The notes under the pieces are model-generated. The model made no database searches, had not been told where the DNA came from, and worked only from the letters and a program-made list of their open reading frames with translations. Shown here piece by piece: positions 1-10,402 of a stretch of 64,000 nt of DNA; within the stretch, counting starts at the first letter, position 1; each line of letters begins with the position of its first letter. The stretch comes from Argyresthia goedartella (lineage: Eukaryota > Arthropoda > Insecta > Lepidoptera > Argyresthiidae). A program made the position numbers and the translations under genes. Where the stretch lies: the NCBI GenBank assembly GCA_949825045.1, contig OX463829.1:3162001-3226000 (forward strand). Direction: 5' to 3'.

Positions 1-943
1 ATGGTGAAAAAATTGACTAACATAGTGTTGTTTGCTGATGATACTTCACTGGTCTTCAAAATTGAAAGACAAAAAGAAGATTTTGATGATGTCAATAGAG
101 TATTATCTTTAACCTTGAATTGGTTCATAGTTAATAATGTATTGTTAAATGCTGGTAAAACCAAATGTATCAAATTCTCACTTCCAAATGTCAGGCAAGT
201 TGGGACCAGTTTAGTGTTGGACACAATACGTTAGAATAAGTAAATGACACGAAGTTTCTGGGAATAACCATTGATAAAAAATTGCAGTGGGGACCCCACA
301 TTGATAAATTGGCTGGTAAATTAAGTTCTGCGGCTTACGCTGTTAGGAACATCAGACAAAACACGGATGTGGCTACATCTAGGCTAGTATATTTTAGTTA
401 CTTTCATAGTTTCATGACCTATGGTATCTTGTTGTGGGGGAAAGCAGCGGATATTCAAACTATTTTTATTTTACAGAAAAGAGCTATTCGAGCAATTTAT
501 AATTTAAAACGCACAGACTCCTTAAGAGAGCTTTTTAAAGAAATTGACATACTAACTGTAGCTAGTCAATTTATTTTCGAAAATATAATGTATGTACGCA
601 AGAACCTTACAAAATTCCCAAACTTAGCGATAGTATCTATCTTAGCCATCGCTAAGTTTGGGAAATTTTGTAAGGTTCTTGCGTACATACATTATATTTT
701 CGTACATACATTAGATTTTATGTTAACCTAAGAAATAATCACAGACTACTTGCGCCCCGGGTTAGACTCGCGAAGGTTAGCAATTCTTTCAAGGGTCAAT
801 GCATTCTCTACTACAAAAAGATTCCTCTGGAGATCTTGAAATTGCCATTTGAGCAATTTAAAAACCATGTTAAAGCGACTTTGTCGAAAAAGGGATATGA
901 CAATGTTCAAGATTACTTAAATGATGGGATTGTATGGGCTTAA
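1..943 (+). pseudogene. Jockey-like RT C-terminal part, broken
   Basis: This is the C-terminal part of a non-LTR retrotransposon reverse transcriptase that begins upstream of the window. The catalytic motif FADDTS is near residue 12, followed by the conserved stretch NWFIVNN and KTKCIKF. A frameshift and stops near 231 separate it from the next block (282-731, with LQWGPHIDKL and SYFHSFMTYGILLWG). An inverted duplication at 578-702 destroys the frame again. The reading frame resumes at about 725 (VNLRNNHRLLAP) and ends at a TAA at 941-943 after DYLNDGIVWA. The protein closely resembles the minus-strand element at 53310-55672, so both belong to one jockey/CR1-like family. It is not functional. 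Confidence 0.88.
578..702. repeat. Near-perfect inverted repeat (snap-back palindrome)
   Basis: The left arm 578-631 (54 nt) and right arm 648-702 (55 nt) are reverse complements differing by a single base insertion, with a 16-nt spacer. Only the left arm fits the family's protein reading frame, so the right arm is an added inverted copy of it. Confidence 0.92.
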
Positions 944-1199
944 TTTGGCTCAACACAGACCTTGCTGTTAATAATTTTGTAATTATTTATTCCTGCTTAT
1001 TAATTATGATAATGACTAAATATTATATTTTGTATTAGTTAAGCATAAGCAATTAAAAAAAAAAAGATCTAAAAATCAATCTGTGGGAGTTTCTACGCCC
1101 TTCTTCTCCCACAGTGGTCCAATGTAGAGAAGTGGCAAAAATGACGATTGCTAAGTATATGTAAATCTACAGTAATAAAGACATTTGGAATTTTGGAAT

Positions 1200-2835
1200 A
1201 GCCAATTCCAAGCTCTTGACCGAGCGAGCTAAGCGAGCGTAGGGCTCCATTTCGACAAGATAGGAAGCCGATTTTGCTTTTGTCTGTCTCTATGTCTCTA
1301 TGTGTGTCTGTCAGTTCCGGTCTAGGGGCCACAGTTTTCAAGCGATCCTCACAAAACTTCGCACACGTGTTCCTTGAAGGTTTTTTTGTCGATAGCTTCC
1401 TCTATTTTACGGGGGGGTGGGGGCGGGGGATTATGATGTCATTAATTTTTCGTTTTTTTTTTCTGAAACCTTTCGTGTGGTATGAGCCATTTACCTTTCG
1501 TGCCGCCTGTTTTCTGAAAATCAAAGAAATATTTTCAAAATATATACCAAGTTTGGGCTCCTCGAAGTAGGAGACTGATTGATAAAGAGGATCTATACTG
1601 ACCATGAGAGTGAGTAAAATAGACTATAACAGTTTTCGTGAAATGTCAATAGATTGTATTTTAAATCGCAAAATTTTGTTAACAAAGTTATTGGTGCGGC
1701 TACTTTACTACTTGATTTTGATTGAATCTAAAACAATAACCTATAAATTGGTTTACAGTCCCCCCTGTTCGCGAGGTCTACTGCCCACAGGGCCACTAGT
1801 TATGTATTTTTAAGCTCTCAGCTTGTTCAGTGTAAGTAGATAATCTGCTGAGATTAAATAACAGCACCATTTCCTACGCGTATACACATAGTAAGTTCCT
1901 ATATCATGCCCCACTCTAATTAAGGGCAACAGAAGGCGGTTATTGCTGCAGTGTCATGTGTTATCAGAATATTGCCACAACGACGGTAGATATAGCGTCG
2001 CAGTGAATGCTGCTTGTATTTAGGATGACATTTAATTAGCTAAACGTTTGGTGAGGTAGTGTAAGTTTCCCCAAGAAACCGATAGGTGCAAACTGCAAAT
2101 GAAAAAAAAATATAGACAAGTGCGTGTCGCACTCACGCAACGAGGATTCTGCACATTTTTTTTTTAAAGAACTACAAATTTACTGTATTTGGATTTTTCC
2201 TTGACTTGCCCAATAACACCTTGTTTCTTTTCAAAATGCATGATCCTAGTTCAACTAGTTATATTTTACACCCTTGAGAGTATCTATCAAATTCAGCAAA
2301 ACGGCATAAACAGTCGTAACTTATGGTTGCATTAACTTAGAAATTAGATTTTTCACAGCTCCAAGACTAATTTTAATTTGAAATTAAGTAAATAATTTCA
2401 ATCTTTCGGTGCGTGATGGTGCGTGGAAAGTAATGAAACCCTTGCAGCTCCACTCCCTGTTTTTAACATTGTGATTTATTTGTTATAAAATAAATACATT
2501 TTAAAATGGGTTTTCGTCACTATTTTTTGTCACTATCCACATTCATAAAAATAATGTAATTTTATGCTGTTGAGTTATAGAGGGTAAGGGAGTGTTCATT
2601 AATGTTCTCACCCCACCTTGAGGCTTTCAGTCTTAGATTGCACAGGGAATGTTTTCATAATGTTGGGTACTATCATTACCCATCTTTTATCGTCCCAATT
2701 TTTCTCCTACCATCATACTATGGGTGTCAAAAGTAAATAGACCAATCCAAAAGTTCTATCATTCTATCTATTTTGAGACAAGCTCCTAACAAGCGTTAAA
2801 ATGTCGAGTTGTTACTCCTCTCTGCGTAATTGCAA
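1200..2835. other. No gene seen; AT-rich sequence
   Basis: No coding region or recognisable element. 1215-1420 (GAGCGAGCTAAGCGAGCG, a CTATGTCT repeat, a G-run near 1411-1430) reads like an unclassified dispersed repeat. The rest is AT-rich and featureless by eye. Confidence 0.5.
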
Positions 2836-3149
2836 TCAGATTTTCAAACTTTCACTCGGAAAAAGGTTCACTCGCAATAAAGTATAGGAAGTCCGCTTTA
2901 TCGAATATAGAGAAACTTTGGTAATAAATTCTGTTTCCCGTAAAGTTTTTCAAAAAGAAAGATACTTATAGCTTCGTAGAGTAAATAAAACACGTGAGTA
3001 ATAAATAATTCAAATACCGAAATGAACCCACTGAGTTACTAAGTAAAGTGAGTTTCAGACACGCGTTTCGGCTTTTAGTTGGCTGCACTGTCACGAAAAA
3101 ATGTGCAATGGCAATGTCAGGTAGCCAGATCCTGATAACAGAACTAAAT

Positions 3150-3205
3150 ATAGCGTCACCCCTTTACCCATATGGGGTGGCTGAGGTACAAATTCGAATC
3201 GTTTG
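3150..3205 (-). repeat. SINE family 2, tail fragment (also 10182-10237)
   Basis: The block TAGCGTCACCCCTTTACCC plus CATATGGGGTGGCTGAGG matches the 3' body of the tRNA-derived repeats at 35437-35712 and 47935-48219. The same fragment recurs 7,032 bp downstream. Confidence 0.55.
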
Positions 3206-3289
3206 CGCCGCACAAAACGAAATACTTAAATTTTTAAATAAATAAACGATACCCATGTGTATTGGCAACGTACATGACTGATAATAGTA

Positions 3290-3358
3290 TGAATAATAAT
3301 AATAATACCTTGGACACTATACACACACTGATCTAGCCCCAAACTAGGATTCCCTGTA
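3290..3358 (-). repeat. SINE family 1, 3' end (also 10322-10390)
   Basis: An (AAT)n run followed by TACCTTGGACACTATACACA and ending in CTAGGATTCCCTGTAT matches the 3' end of the longer SINE copies at 26767-27014 and 51652-51899. It abuts an (AT)n run and then the truncated 5' end of the next element. Confidence 0.7.
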
Positions 3359-3370
3359 TATATATATATA

Positions 3371-6025
3371 CGGGAATCAGGGTTCAGGCTCTATCGCAAC
3401 GATAGGACAGGCAAAGCAGATGGCGGGGTTGCTATCTACTTACGTTCTGACATTCCGTGCAAAGTCATCTGCCACTCGCCAAGCCTGTACTCTGGTTCAG
3501 CTGAGTATCTCTTCCTTGAGATCAGCTTGCACCACAACAAAATTCTTCTGGGTGTATATTACAGCCCCTCACTTCGTATCGATTACTTTGATTCTTTTGA
3601 ATCTCTACTCAGTGACTTGACTCCTTTCTATAGTGACACTCTCATTCTCGGTGATTTTAACACCTGTCTCCTGAAAAATAACGCCCGCTCTGCCAAACTT
3701 AAATCTATTGTAAATTCCTCTAACTTACATATTCTTCCCCTTGACGCTACTTACTTTCAACCGCACTGTATTCCCTCCCTTCTCGATCTCATGATTATCT
3801 CCAACATAGCCAAGGTGGCTGCTCATGGCCAGCTTAATGCCCCATTCTCCTATCACGATCTGGTGTATGTTTCATACAAAATAAGGCTCCCTAAGCGCAA
3901 AGTCAAATTCCTTGATATTCGAAGCTTCAAAGGTGTGAACCTCGATTCCCTGAAATCAGATGCCTCATCTGTCGATTGGACCCCCGTTGTAACTGGTGAG
4001 ACCGTTGATGACAAAATCCTGAAGTTCAACTCAATTGTCCTGGGGCTGTTCGACAAGCACGCACCAATGAAAAAGGTCAGGGTAAAACATTTTCCTGCTC
4101 CGTGGTTGACAGACGCTATCAAGCGTTTACTGGCAAAAAGAAACCGTGCGAAGGGGCGATATAAGAGAGACCCAACCGATAACAATCTCCTAACATTTAA
4201 ACGCCTTCGAAACCTATGCAACCGCATGTGCCGTGACGCCAAGCGACGCCACATCTATGAGCGTATAGAAATGTACACCCCAGCTCAGGTCTGGAAATTT
4301 CTTAAAACCCTTGGTGTTGGCAAGTCCCAGGAATTTTCTTCAGGTGATGTCGATCTCAACGGTCTTAACCAGTTCTTTTCTTCTCCCCCCCTCGTGATAG
4401 ACCCCGCCACAAAGCAGGCAACCCTTCGTCATCTACGGTTGAAGGCTGCAGTCTGTACCTCACCGTTCAACTTTAGTCTCGTTGGAATCGGCGCAGTTAG
4501 AAAGGCAGTGCTAGCGGTCACATCCAAAGCTGCTGGTGGCGACAACGTCAGCCATCAGATGATCCACAGCGTCCTTGAAGAGTTGCTCCCTCCAATTACC
4601 CACATCATAAACTTCTCTCTATCAGCTAGATCTTTTCCTAGTCTGTGGAAGAAAGCTCTTGTCATCCCACTGCCCAAAAATTCCAATCCCTCCTCCTTCA
4701 AAGATTACAGGCCCATATCTATTTTACCTATTCTCTCCAAAGTCCTTGAATCCATTGTCCACTCCCAACTCACCTCCTACCTTTCATCAAACAAACTTCT
4801 CAATCCTTTCCAATCTGGCTTCAGACCAGGGCATAGTACTACCACAGCACTCTTAAAAGTCAGCGATGATATACAGCTAGCCATGGATCAGAGGTTGGTT
4901 ACGGTGCTGGCCCTTGTTGACTTCAGCAATGCCTTTGACTGCGTCGATTTTGACATTCTTGTCGCTATATTTACATCGCTGAATGTCTCCTCCCACGCTG
5001 CTGGCTGGTTCGACTCATACCTGAGAGGTCGTCAGCAGCGCATTAAGTCTGAAGAGACCGAAACTCAATGGTGTGATCTTTCCTCAGGAGTGCCTCAAGG
5101 TGGTATTCTCTCTCCTCTTCTTTTTTCAGTCTTTATAAACTCCATCTCCGACGTCCTCTCTTCTTCGTATCATCTGTACGCAGATGATCTACAAATTTAT
5201 CGCCACTTTTCCCCCTGCGATGTAGTTTCATCCGTGGAGGCACTGAATGCTGACCTCGAGAATGTGAAAAACTGGGCCTCATCATACGGGCTGTTAATGA
5301 ACCCGAATAAATCACAAGCCATGATTTTAGGAACCAGGCACACTCTTTCCTTGTTACAAAAACCCATTGTTCCCGTATCATATAATGGCATCACAATAGA
5401 GTACACAGATAAGACGAAAAACCTTGGAGTTATTTTTGACAACCAGCTGTCTTGTTCTCCACATGTCAGCGAGGTCAGCAGACGGGTTTTTGCGTCTTTT
5501 CACTCCCTCAGGCGTCTGCAGTACTTCTTGCCGCGGCAGACCAAAATCACCCTTGCTCAGTCCCTTCTCCTGCCGCTAATCGACTACGCCGATGTCTGTT
5601 GGGCGAGCGCGAACGAAGATCTTCTGAACAAACTCGAACGACTTCAGAATCTCGGGATTCGGTTTATCTTCGGGCTGCGCAAATTCGACCACGTCTCTCA
5701 ATTTCACAAAGAGTTGGGGTGGCTTCCGATTCGTCGTCGCCGAGACTCCCATATTCTTTTTTGTCTTTTCAATATATTGAAAAATCCGCGCTACCCCAGC
5801 TACCTTCGAGACCGCTTTGAGTATCTCTTTTCAGGAGATCGGCAACGGAGATCTCACACGGTCTCACTCTTAGCCACTCCAAGGCATACCACTTCCGCAT
5901 ATGAGCACTCCTTCAGGTTGCAGGCGGTCCGACTGTGGAACGCAGTTCCTTGTGCGATAAGAGACAGCCCGACTCTTTTCGCTTTCAAAAACCGGGTAAA
6001 AGAGCACTTCCTCTCTCTTTTGTGA
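3371..6025 (+). CDS. Non-LTR retrotransposon ORF2, 5'-truncated but otherwise open (copy 1)
   Basis: An uninterrupted frame of about 880 codons encodes an endonuclease-reverse transcriptase. The first part is the end of an APE-type endonuclease: YRNDRTGKADGGVAIYL, then GVYYSP and LILGDFN. The RT follows with YRPISILPILSKVLE, DFSNAFDCV, SSGVPQGGILSPLLF and the active-site motif YADD. The C-terminal region has WLPIRRRRDSHILF and an ending in FKNRVKEHFLSLL. There is no natural start: the endonuclease is cut off at about 3371, directly after an AT run, as expected for 5' truncation during target-primed reverse transcription. The family looks CR1/jockey-like. The copy at 10403-13057 encodes the same protein. 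Long openness suggests fairly recent insertion, but it lacks ORF1 and the endonuclease N-terminus. Confidence 0.9.
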   Translation, partial: RESGFRLYRNDRTGKADGGVAIYLRSDIPCKVICHSPSLYSGSAEYLFLEISLHHNKILLGVYYSPSLRIDYFDSFESLLSDLTPFYSDTLILGDFNTCLLKNNARSAKLKSIVNSSNLHILPLDATYFQPHCIPSLLDLMIISNIAKVAAHGQLNAPFSYHDLVYVSYKIRLPKRKVKFLDIRSFKGVNLDSLKSDASSVDWTPVVTGETVDDKILKFNSIVLGLFDKHAPMKKVRVKHFPAPWLTDAIKRLLAKRNRAKGRYKRDPTDNNLLTFKRLRNLCNRMCRDAKRRHIYERIEMYTPAQVWKFLKTLGVGKSQEFSSGDVDLNGLNQFFSSPPLVIDPATKQATLRHLRLKAAVCTSPFNFSLVGIGAVRKAVLAVTSKAAGGDNVSHQMIHSVLEELLPPITHIINFSLSARSFPSLWKKALVIPLPKNSNPSSFKDYRPISILPILSKVLESIVHSQLTSYLSSNKLLNPFQSGFRPGHSTTTALLKVSDDIQLAMDQRLVTVLALVDFSNAFDCVDFDILVAIFTSLNVSSHAAGWFDSYLRGRQQRIKSEETETQWCDLSSGVPQGGILSPLLFSVFINSISDVLSSSYHLYADDLQIYRHFSPCDVVSSVEALNADLENVKNWASSYGLLMNPNKSQAMILGTRHTLSLLQKPIVPVSYNGITIEYTDKTKNLGVIFDNQLSCSPHVSEVSRRVFASFHSLRRLQYFLPRQTKITLAQSLLLPLIDYADVCWASANEDLLNKLERLQNLGIRFIFGLRKFDHVSQFHKELGWLPIRRRRDSHILFCLFNILKNPRYPSYLRDRFEYLFSGDRQRRSHTVSLLATPRHTTSAYEHSFRLQAVRLWNAVPCAIRDSPTLFAFKNRVKEHFLSLL

Positions 6026-6355
6026 TAGTTGTAGTATGTATATTATTATTATATGTAAACTTTATGTACAGGTTTATGTATGTATTGATACGTATTTAGT
6101 AGTTTGTTAGATACGAGTATGTATTTTATTTACCGTATTTTATAGATATGTAATTTACTTATATGTATTTTATTATTGTTTAGATATTGTGCACTGCCTA
6201 CCCTTTATTGATAAAATTTCCTGTCATGCCTTGGTTTGCTGGAAGAAATCTCTTTTTAGAGATAAGCTCGCCTTTGTACATATGTTTTCTCTTAATGTAT
6301 CTTTTTTAAATAACTGTGTTCAATAAAGAATTATGAATTATGAATTATGAATTAT
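3371..6355 (+). mobile_element. 5'-truncated CR1/jockey-like element, copy 1
   Basis: It spans the ORF2 and an AT-rich 3' UTR (6026-6328) with AATAAA near 6322, ending in tandem GAATTAT units at 6329-6355. Such short tandem repeats replace a poly(A) tail in CR1-type elements. Confidence 0.8.
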
Positions 6356-6480
6356 ATATATATATATATATATCATATCATATCATATCATATCATATCA
6401 TATCATATCATATCATATCATATCATATCATATCATATCATATCATATATATATATATATATATATGATATGATATGATG
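6353..6480. repeat. (AT)n-(CATAT)n-(AT)n microsatellite, copy 1
   Basis: About 14 units of CATAT are flanked by AT runs and followed by GATAT units, so the tract can fold on itself. The homologous tract at 13385-13512 appears to have the same length. Confidence 0.9.
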
Positions 6481-6483
6481 TAA

Positions 6484-6937
6484 TCTGGAAATTTTCGGAG
6501 TTCCAGAACGCAAGGCTGAAGTTACACAGGGCCTGATCATTTCCATCGGCAAAGCCGTGGGACTGGACTTAAAGAAAGAAGACATATCCTCAGCAGTCAG
6601 AATATCTACACGCAATACGAGTGACCTCCCAAGGCCGTTAATCGTTAAGCTGAACTCCACTATCAAGAAGGACGAGTTTATTAGTGCTGTGCGCAAGAAC
6701 CGCGGCGTCACCACCAATGACATCGGAATGGCAGGAGTCAACAACGTCATCAGCGTTAACGAACATCTGACTTCACATAATAAGGATCTCCTGAAGCAGA
6801 CAAAAGCAAAGACCAAGGAACTGGGGTTTCGGTATTGTTGGACACGAAACGCGAAGATATTTGTACGTCAAGGCGACAACTATCCCCGGCTACGGATAGA
6901 CAACGTCCTGCAACTGTCATCACACATCAGTCACTGA
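6484..6937 (+). pseudogene. Non-LTR ORF1, C-terminal FP-like domain (copy 1; copy 2 at 13516-13969)
   Basis: The frame is open upstream to the microsatellite and ends at a TGA. It reads EIFGVPERKAEV, then IVKLNSTIKKDEFISAVRK, INDNVISVNEHLT-like NNVISVNEHLTSHNKDLLK and FRYCWTRNAKIFVRQGD. That order is characteristic of the C-terminal nucleic-acid-binding domain of insect non-LTR ORF1 proteins (the Baculo_FP-type fold). The N-terminal coiled coil and zinc knuckles one would expect are missing, so this is a fragment. It is followed about 370 bp downstream by an endonuclease start on the same strand, so both may come from one element distinct from the one at 3371-6355. Confidence 0.7.
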
Positions 6938-7321
6938 AGCTCTCGCCGCTGCCACCTCCTGTACGTCAAACTCGCGACGCAAACAACATCACAAGTCCCA
7001 ATGTTTGAGAAGCACTGATCGCGATTTACTTTGCAGAATACTGATAAACTTACCCGTTCTTTCTATTGTCGTACATGTAACTTGTTCGCAACCTATACAT
7101 GTGTACAGTATTGTTCCATTGCTACACACATTTTTACCTCACAACCGTTATAATATGCACACACCGTTTTCAACTTCACTCACACAATCACGCCACACAC
7201 AATATTTGTTCCGATTTAGTTATCGCGTTGATATGATTCTGTACATTTGTAGAATGCCTACTGCACGACTCAAACGTTCAATTGTATTAACGATTTTATT
7301 AATACCTTACCATTCGCGCCA

Positions 7322-7650
7322 ATAAATATCTACTACCAAAACTCTCGTAGCATACGAGGTAAAACTACTAAATTTGTGCTAGGATTACTTTAACATAATT
7401 ACGACGCAGTAGCTATTTGTGAGACCAACCTCACTGACGGAGTATTTGACGCTGAGGTCAGCGACCCTCGTTACGACGTCCACAGGGCTGATCGAACTCC
7501 CCCCACCGGTCACAAACCTGACACCACGGTGGGAGGAGGGATGATGCTTCTCACGGGGCGCTAGCTCGCCGCCCGGCGCGTGCTCCCGTCCCCCGCGTAC
7601 TCCCACTTGGAGTTGGTTCACGTGACCGTGCCCGCCGGGGGTTGGTTTTT
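7322..7650 (+). pseudogene. Non-LTR ORF2 endonuclease N-terminus (copy 1; copy 2 at 14354-14682)
   Basis: Read in one frame the sequence gives INIYYQNSRSIRGKTTKF, a stop, then NYDAVAICETNLTDGVFDAE, YDVHRADRTPP and VGGGMMLLTG. These are the first conserved blocks of an APE-type endonuclease (QN.R.., ..ETWL, R.DR). The frame holds stops and ends at about 7650, where unrelated sequence begins. Together with the ORF1 fragment upstream it represents the central part of a retrotransposon that lost both ends. Confidence 0.6.
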
Positions 7651-8136
7651 GAATGGTTCCAAATTAATTCGATTATAATGATATTTTTTATGGATAGCTG
7701 GCACTTACTTTTCATACCAAAGTGCTTTTCTTTTTTGTCAAAAATGCACACACAGTTTTTCTGAAAATTGAAAGTTAAAATTGCGAATTTTCTGTGATTA
7801 ATACGTAATTTGCAACTAAAATCGGCAAAACAAAACGTTATAAGTACCATTCACAGACGAAATTAAGACGTTTTGTCTGTGATATTGTCATTATTGTATA
7901 TCTGTGGTCGAAAAATGGCGCATTTTCATTCCGTTCACTGAAAAATTTATTCCGTTTCTGTTGAAGCTACGCGAATGTGCTCTCCCTTGTTACTCTTGAT
8001 AATTACGACGACTTTGGCTTTCCCCCTGGACTTTTGTGAATTCTATAACCGACCGACCTCTGCGTGTATTCTGGATCCCTGCTTGCAATTACGATTGACC
8101 TTTGCTTCTAACCTGGACATTGATTTGCTTTGCGAA
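7651..8136. other. 5' flank of the Merlin gene (copy 1; copy 2 at 14683-15168)
   Basis: No separate gene. It includes a hydrophobic ORF beginning at 7975 in frame with the Merlin exon; the Merlin start is more likely the ATG at 8137. I could not find convincing Merlin terminal inverted repeats here. A short inverted repeat, CACAGACGAAATT with TTTTGTCTGTG, lies at 7852-7880. Confidence 0.4.
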
Positions 8137-8226
8137 ATGGACCAACCTTCGACGAGTGGTACTTCTGGACGGCGGCTCTACGATGAGGTGCTAGATGGTG
8201 CGCAACCATCAACGAGTGCTGCAATC
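8137..8226 (+). pseudogene. Merlin transposase N-terminal exon, duplicated orphan copy
   Basis: It encodes MDQPSTSGTSGRRLYDEVL and continues to TSAA before being cut by the copia 5' LTR. It is the duplicate of 15169-15258. In this copy the rest of the transposase is absent, because the duplication breakpoint lies inside copia. Confidence 0.75.
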
Positions 8227-8447
8227 TGTTGAATTTATTATTTCATTTGCAAAAATCAATTGATTACTTACTAATCGATTTAAATATGCAAAAGTAAGGC
8301 CATCTTTTTGTTTCTTTTTCTCGTACTGTCAGTGCTAGGAGTCGGTCGATATTGCTTTCAAGTGACATATATATAAAAATGAAATCTCAATTAAACTATA
8401 AACGGTGTTTTGCTATTTATCCGAATCAAAGCCCCATAATACCAATA
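8227..8447 (+). repeat. Copia 5' LTR, copy 1
   Basis: 221 bp starting TGTTGAATTT and ending ATACCAATA, as in the complete element at 15259-15479. It is preceded by the target-site copy CAATC (8222-8226). It is followed by GGTTACTGGGTCCAG, which suits a copia-type primer site for an internal half of initiator tRNA-Met (recalled, not checked). Confidence 0.85.
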
Positions 8448-9870
8448 GGTTACTGGGTCCAGTATACGCAAAGAAAACATTGGGACTAAATTAAAAACTC
8501 GGAAGTTTGAAATACCGTAATAAAAAATGGATGGTGTAAAAATGAAAAGTAACATAAAACCTTTCAATGGTGAAAAAATACAGCGTTTGGAAGTTTCTAA
8601 TTCGCGCGCATAAAATAATGATGAACCAGCCTAAAACTATGGAAAGGACAAAAACAATTCAGGACATTGATACTAGCCAACCATCCACATCGTCAAATTA
8701 TGACGGATTTGCATTTATGACGGGACAATATCAAGAAAAGGATCAAGAGGACAAAATAATCTTCTTGTTGGATTCTGGAGCATCGGATCACATAACGAAC
8801 AGGGATGATCTTTTCCTTGACTATACGAATCTGCTAACCCCACTTAAAATTTTAGTAGCTAAAGATGGTGCATTTATTTCAGCTACCAAAAAGGGAACCC
8901 TGCGTGTTACCAGTGACACGGGCGTTCAAGGAGTCTTGGAGGACGTACTGTTCTGCAGTGAGGTCCCATACAACTTATTGTCAGTATCAAAGATGCAAAG
9001 GGCGGGGCTGACAATAATTTTCGACAAAAATGGAGCCAAAATCATAAAAGACGGTACAGTAATAATCACAGGTAGGTCAACCAATAATTTAATTGCTGTA
9101 GATTTTGTTGCGTCTGTTAACATGACTCACCCGAATTACCAAGCATACAGCAGTGCCCAAAATAATTATACTTTGACATATTAGCAAGACGAAATTCTTA
9201 AGAGCTAAAGAATAATAAATTGGTTGATGACACAGAGCAAATTATTCCAGTAATGCCAAACGATGATTTATGCGAAGCGTGTATAAGCGGGAGACAGAGT
9301 CGATTGCCATTTAACCAAGCCAAAGATAAAAGTCATATTAAGCGACCATTATACGTAGTTCATTCTGACGTCTGTGGACCCATCACTCCTACAACAGTTG
9401 ACAACAAAAACTATTTCGTGTTATTTGTTGACCAGTACACTCATTACTGTGTTACCTACCTGCTAACTTACAAATCCGATGTATTCGCGGCATTCAAAGA
9501 TTTTGTTTCAAAAAGTGAAGCAAAATTTAACACCAAATTAGTTAATTTGTATTGCGATATTGGTGGAGAGTATTTATATACCGAAATGAAAAGCTATTGT
9601 GTTGAGAAGGAAATCACTTATCATTTGACAGTTCCGCGAACTCCGCAGTTGAATGGTGTCTCTGAACGAATGGTACGAACTATAACCGAAAAAGCTCGTT
9701 TAATGATAAACGGTGCACAACTAGATAAACAGTTCTGGGGCGAAGAAGTGTTAACTGCTGTGTATTTGATAAATATAACACCAACTAAAGCTCTCAGACA
9801 ATCACAAACACCATTTGAAATGTGGCATAGTAAAAAACCTCAAATTAAATATCTGGAGGTTTTTGGTTCA
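8227..9870 (+). mobile_element. Copia 5' half, cut by the duplication junction
   Basis: 5' LTR, remnant gag start, protease and most of the integrase of the element described at 15259-18760. The protease reads LLDSGASDH. The integrase (9220-9870) stops in FEVFGS-like context at the TCA junction and is followed by unrelated sequence. No RT, RNase H or 3' LTR is present, so this copy is inert. Confidence 0.9.
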
Positions 9871-10402
9871 GATTTTCAAACTTTCACTCGGAAAAAGGTT
9901 CACTCGCAATAAAGTATAGGAAGTCCGCTTTATCGAATATAGAGAAACTTTGGTAATAAATTCTGTTTCCCGTAAAGTTTTTCAAAAAGAAAGATACTTA
10001 TAGCTTCGTAGAGTAAATAAAACACGTGAGTAATAAATAATTCAAATACCGAAATGAACCCACTGAGTTACTAAGTAAAGTGAGTTTCAGACACGCGTTT
10101 CGGCTTTTAGTTGGCTGCACTGTCACGAAAAAATGTGCAATGGCAATGTCAGGTAGCCAGATCCTGATAACAGAACTAAATATAGCGTCACCCCTTTACC
10201 CATATGGGGTGGCTGAGGTACAAATTCGAATCGTTTGCGCCGCACAAAACGAAATACTTAAATTTTTAAATAAATAAACGATACCCATGTGTATTGGCAA
10301 CGTACATGACTGATAATAGTATGAATAATAATAATAATACCTTGGACACTATACACACACTGATCTAGCCCCAAACTAGGATTCCCTGTATATATATATA
10401 TA

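Larger units (their letters stand above)
1..1199 (+). mobile_element. Jockey-like non-LTR retrotransposon, 3' end
   Basis: Besides the broken RT the element includes about 255 bp of 3' UTR. A second copy at 24706-25555 shares the end of the ORF and the whole 3' UTR, including the block from GATCTAAAAATC (1066) to the terminal TTTGGAATTTTGGAAT. The family's 3' end is therefore at about 1199, not at the A-run at 1054-1065. The 5' end lies outside the window. Confidence 0.75.
2836..9867 (+). repeat. Tandem duplication unit, copy 1 (7,032 bp)
   Basis: This unit is repeated directly at 9868-16899 with a constant offset of 7,032 bp. The trinucleotide TCA is present at the left edge (2836-2838), at the internal junction (9868-9870) and at the right edge (16900-16902), as expected for a microhomology-mediated tandem duplication. 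As far as I compared by eye, the copies match from the left edge to about 8600. They then differ at about a dozen positions in the last 1.27 kb. Duplicated contents are described at both positions below. Confidence 0.95.

Noticed and set aside
3420..3620. Small ORF overlapping the start of the large ORF2 (and duplicate at 10452)
   Set aside because: Another frame of the endonuclease coding sequence; the endonuclease motifs are in the frame beginning at 3371.
7975..8136. Signal-peptide-like start MCSPLLLLIITTTLAF ahead of the Merlin exon as a secreted protein
   Set aside because: In frame with the Merlin transposase, which would not be secreted; the next ATG at 8137 gives a typical transposase start.
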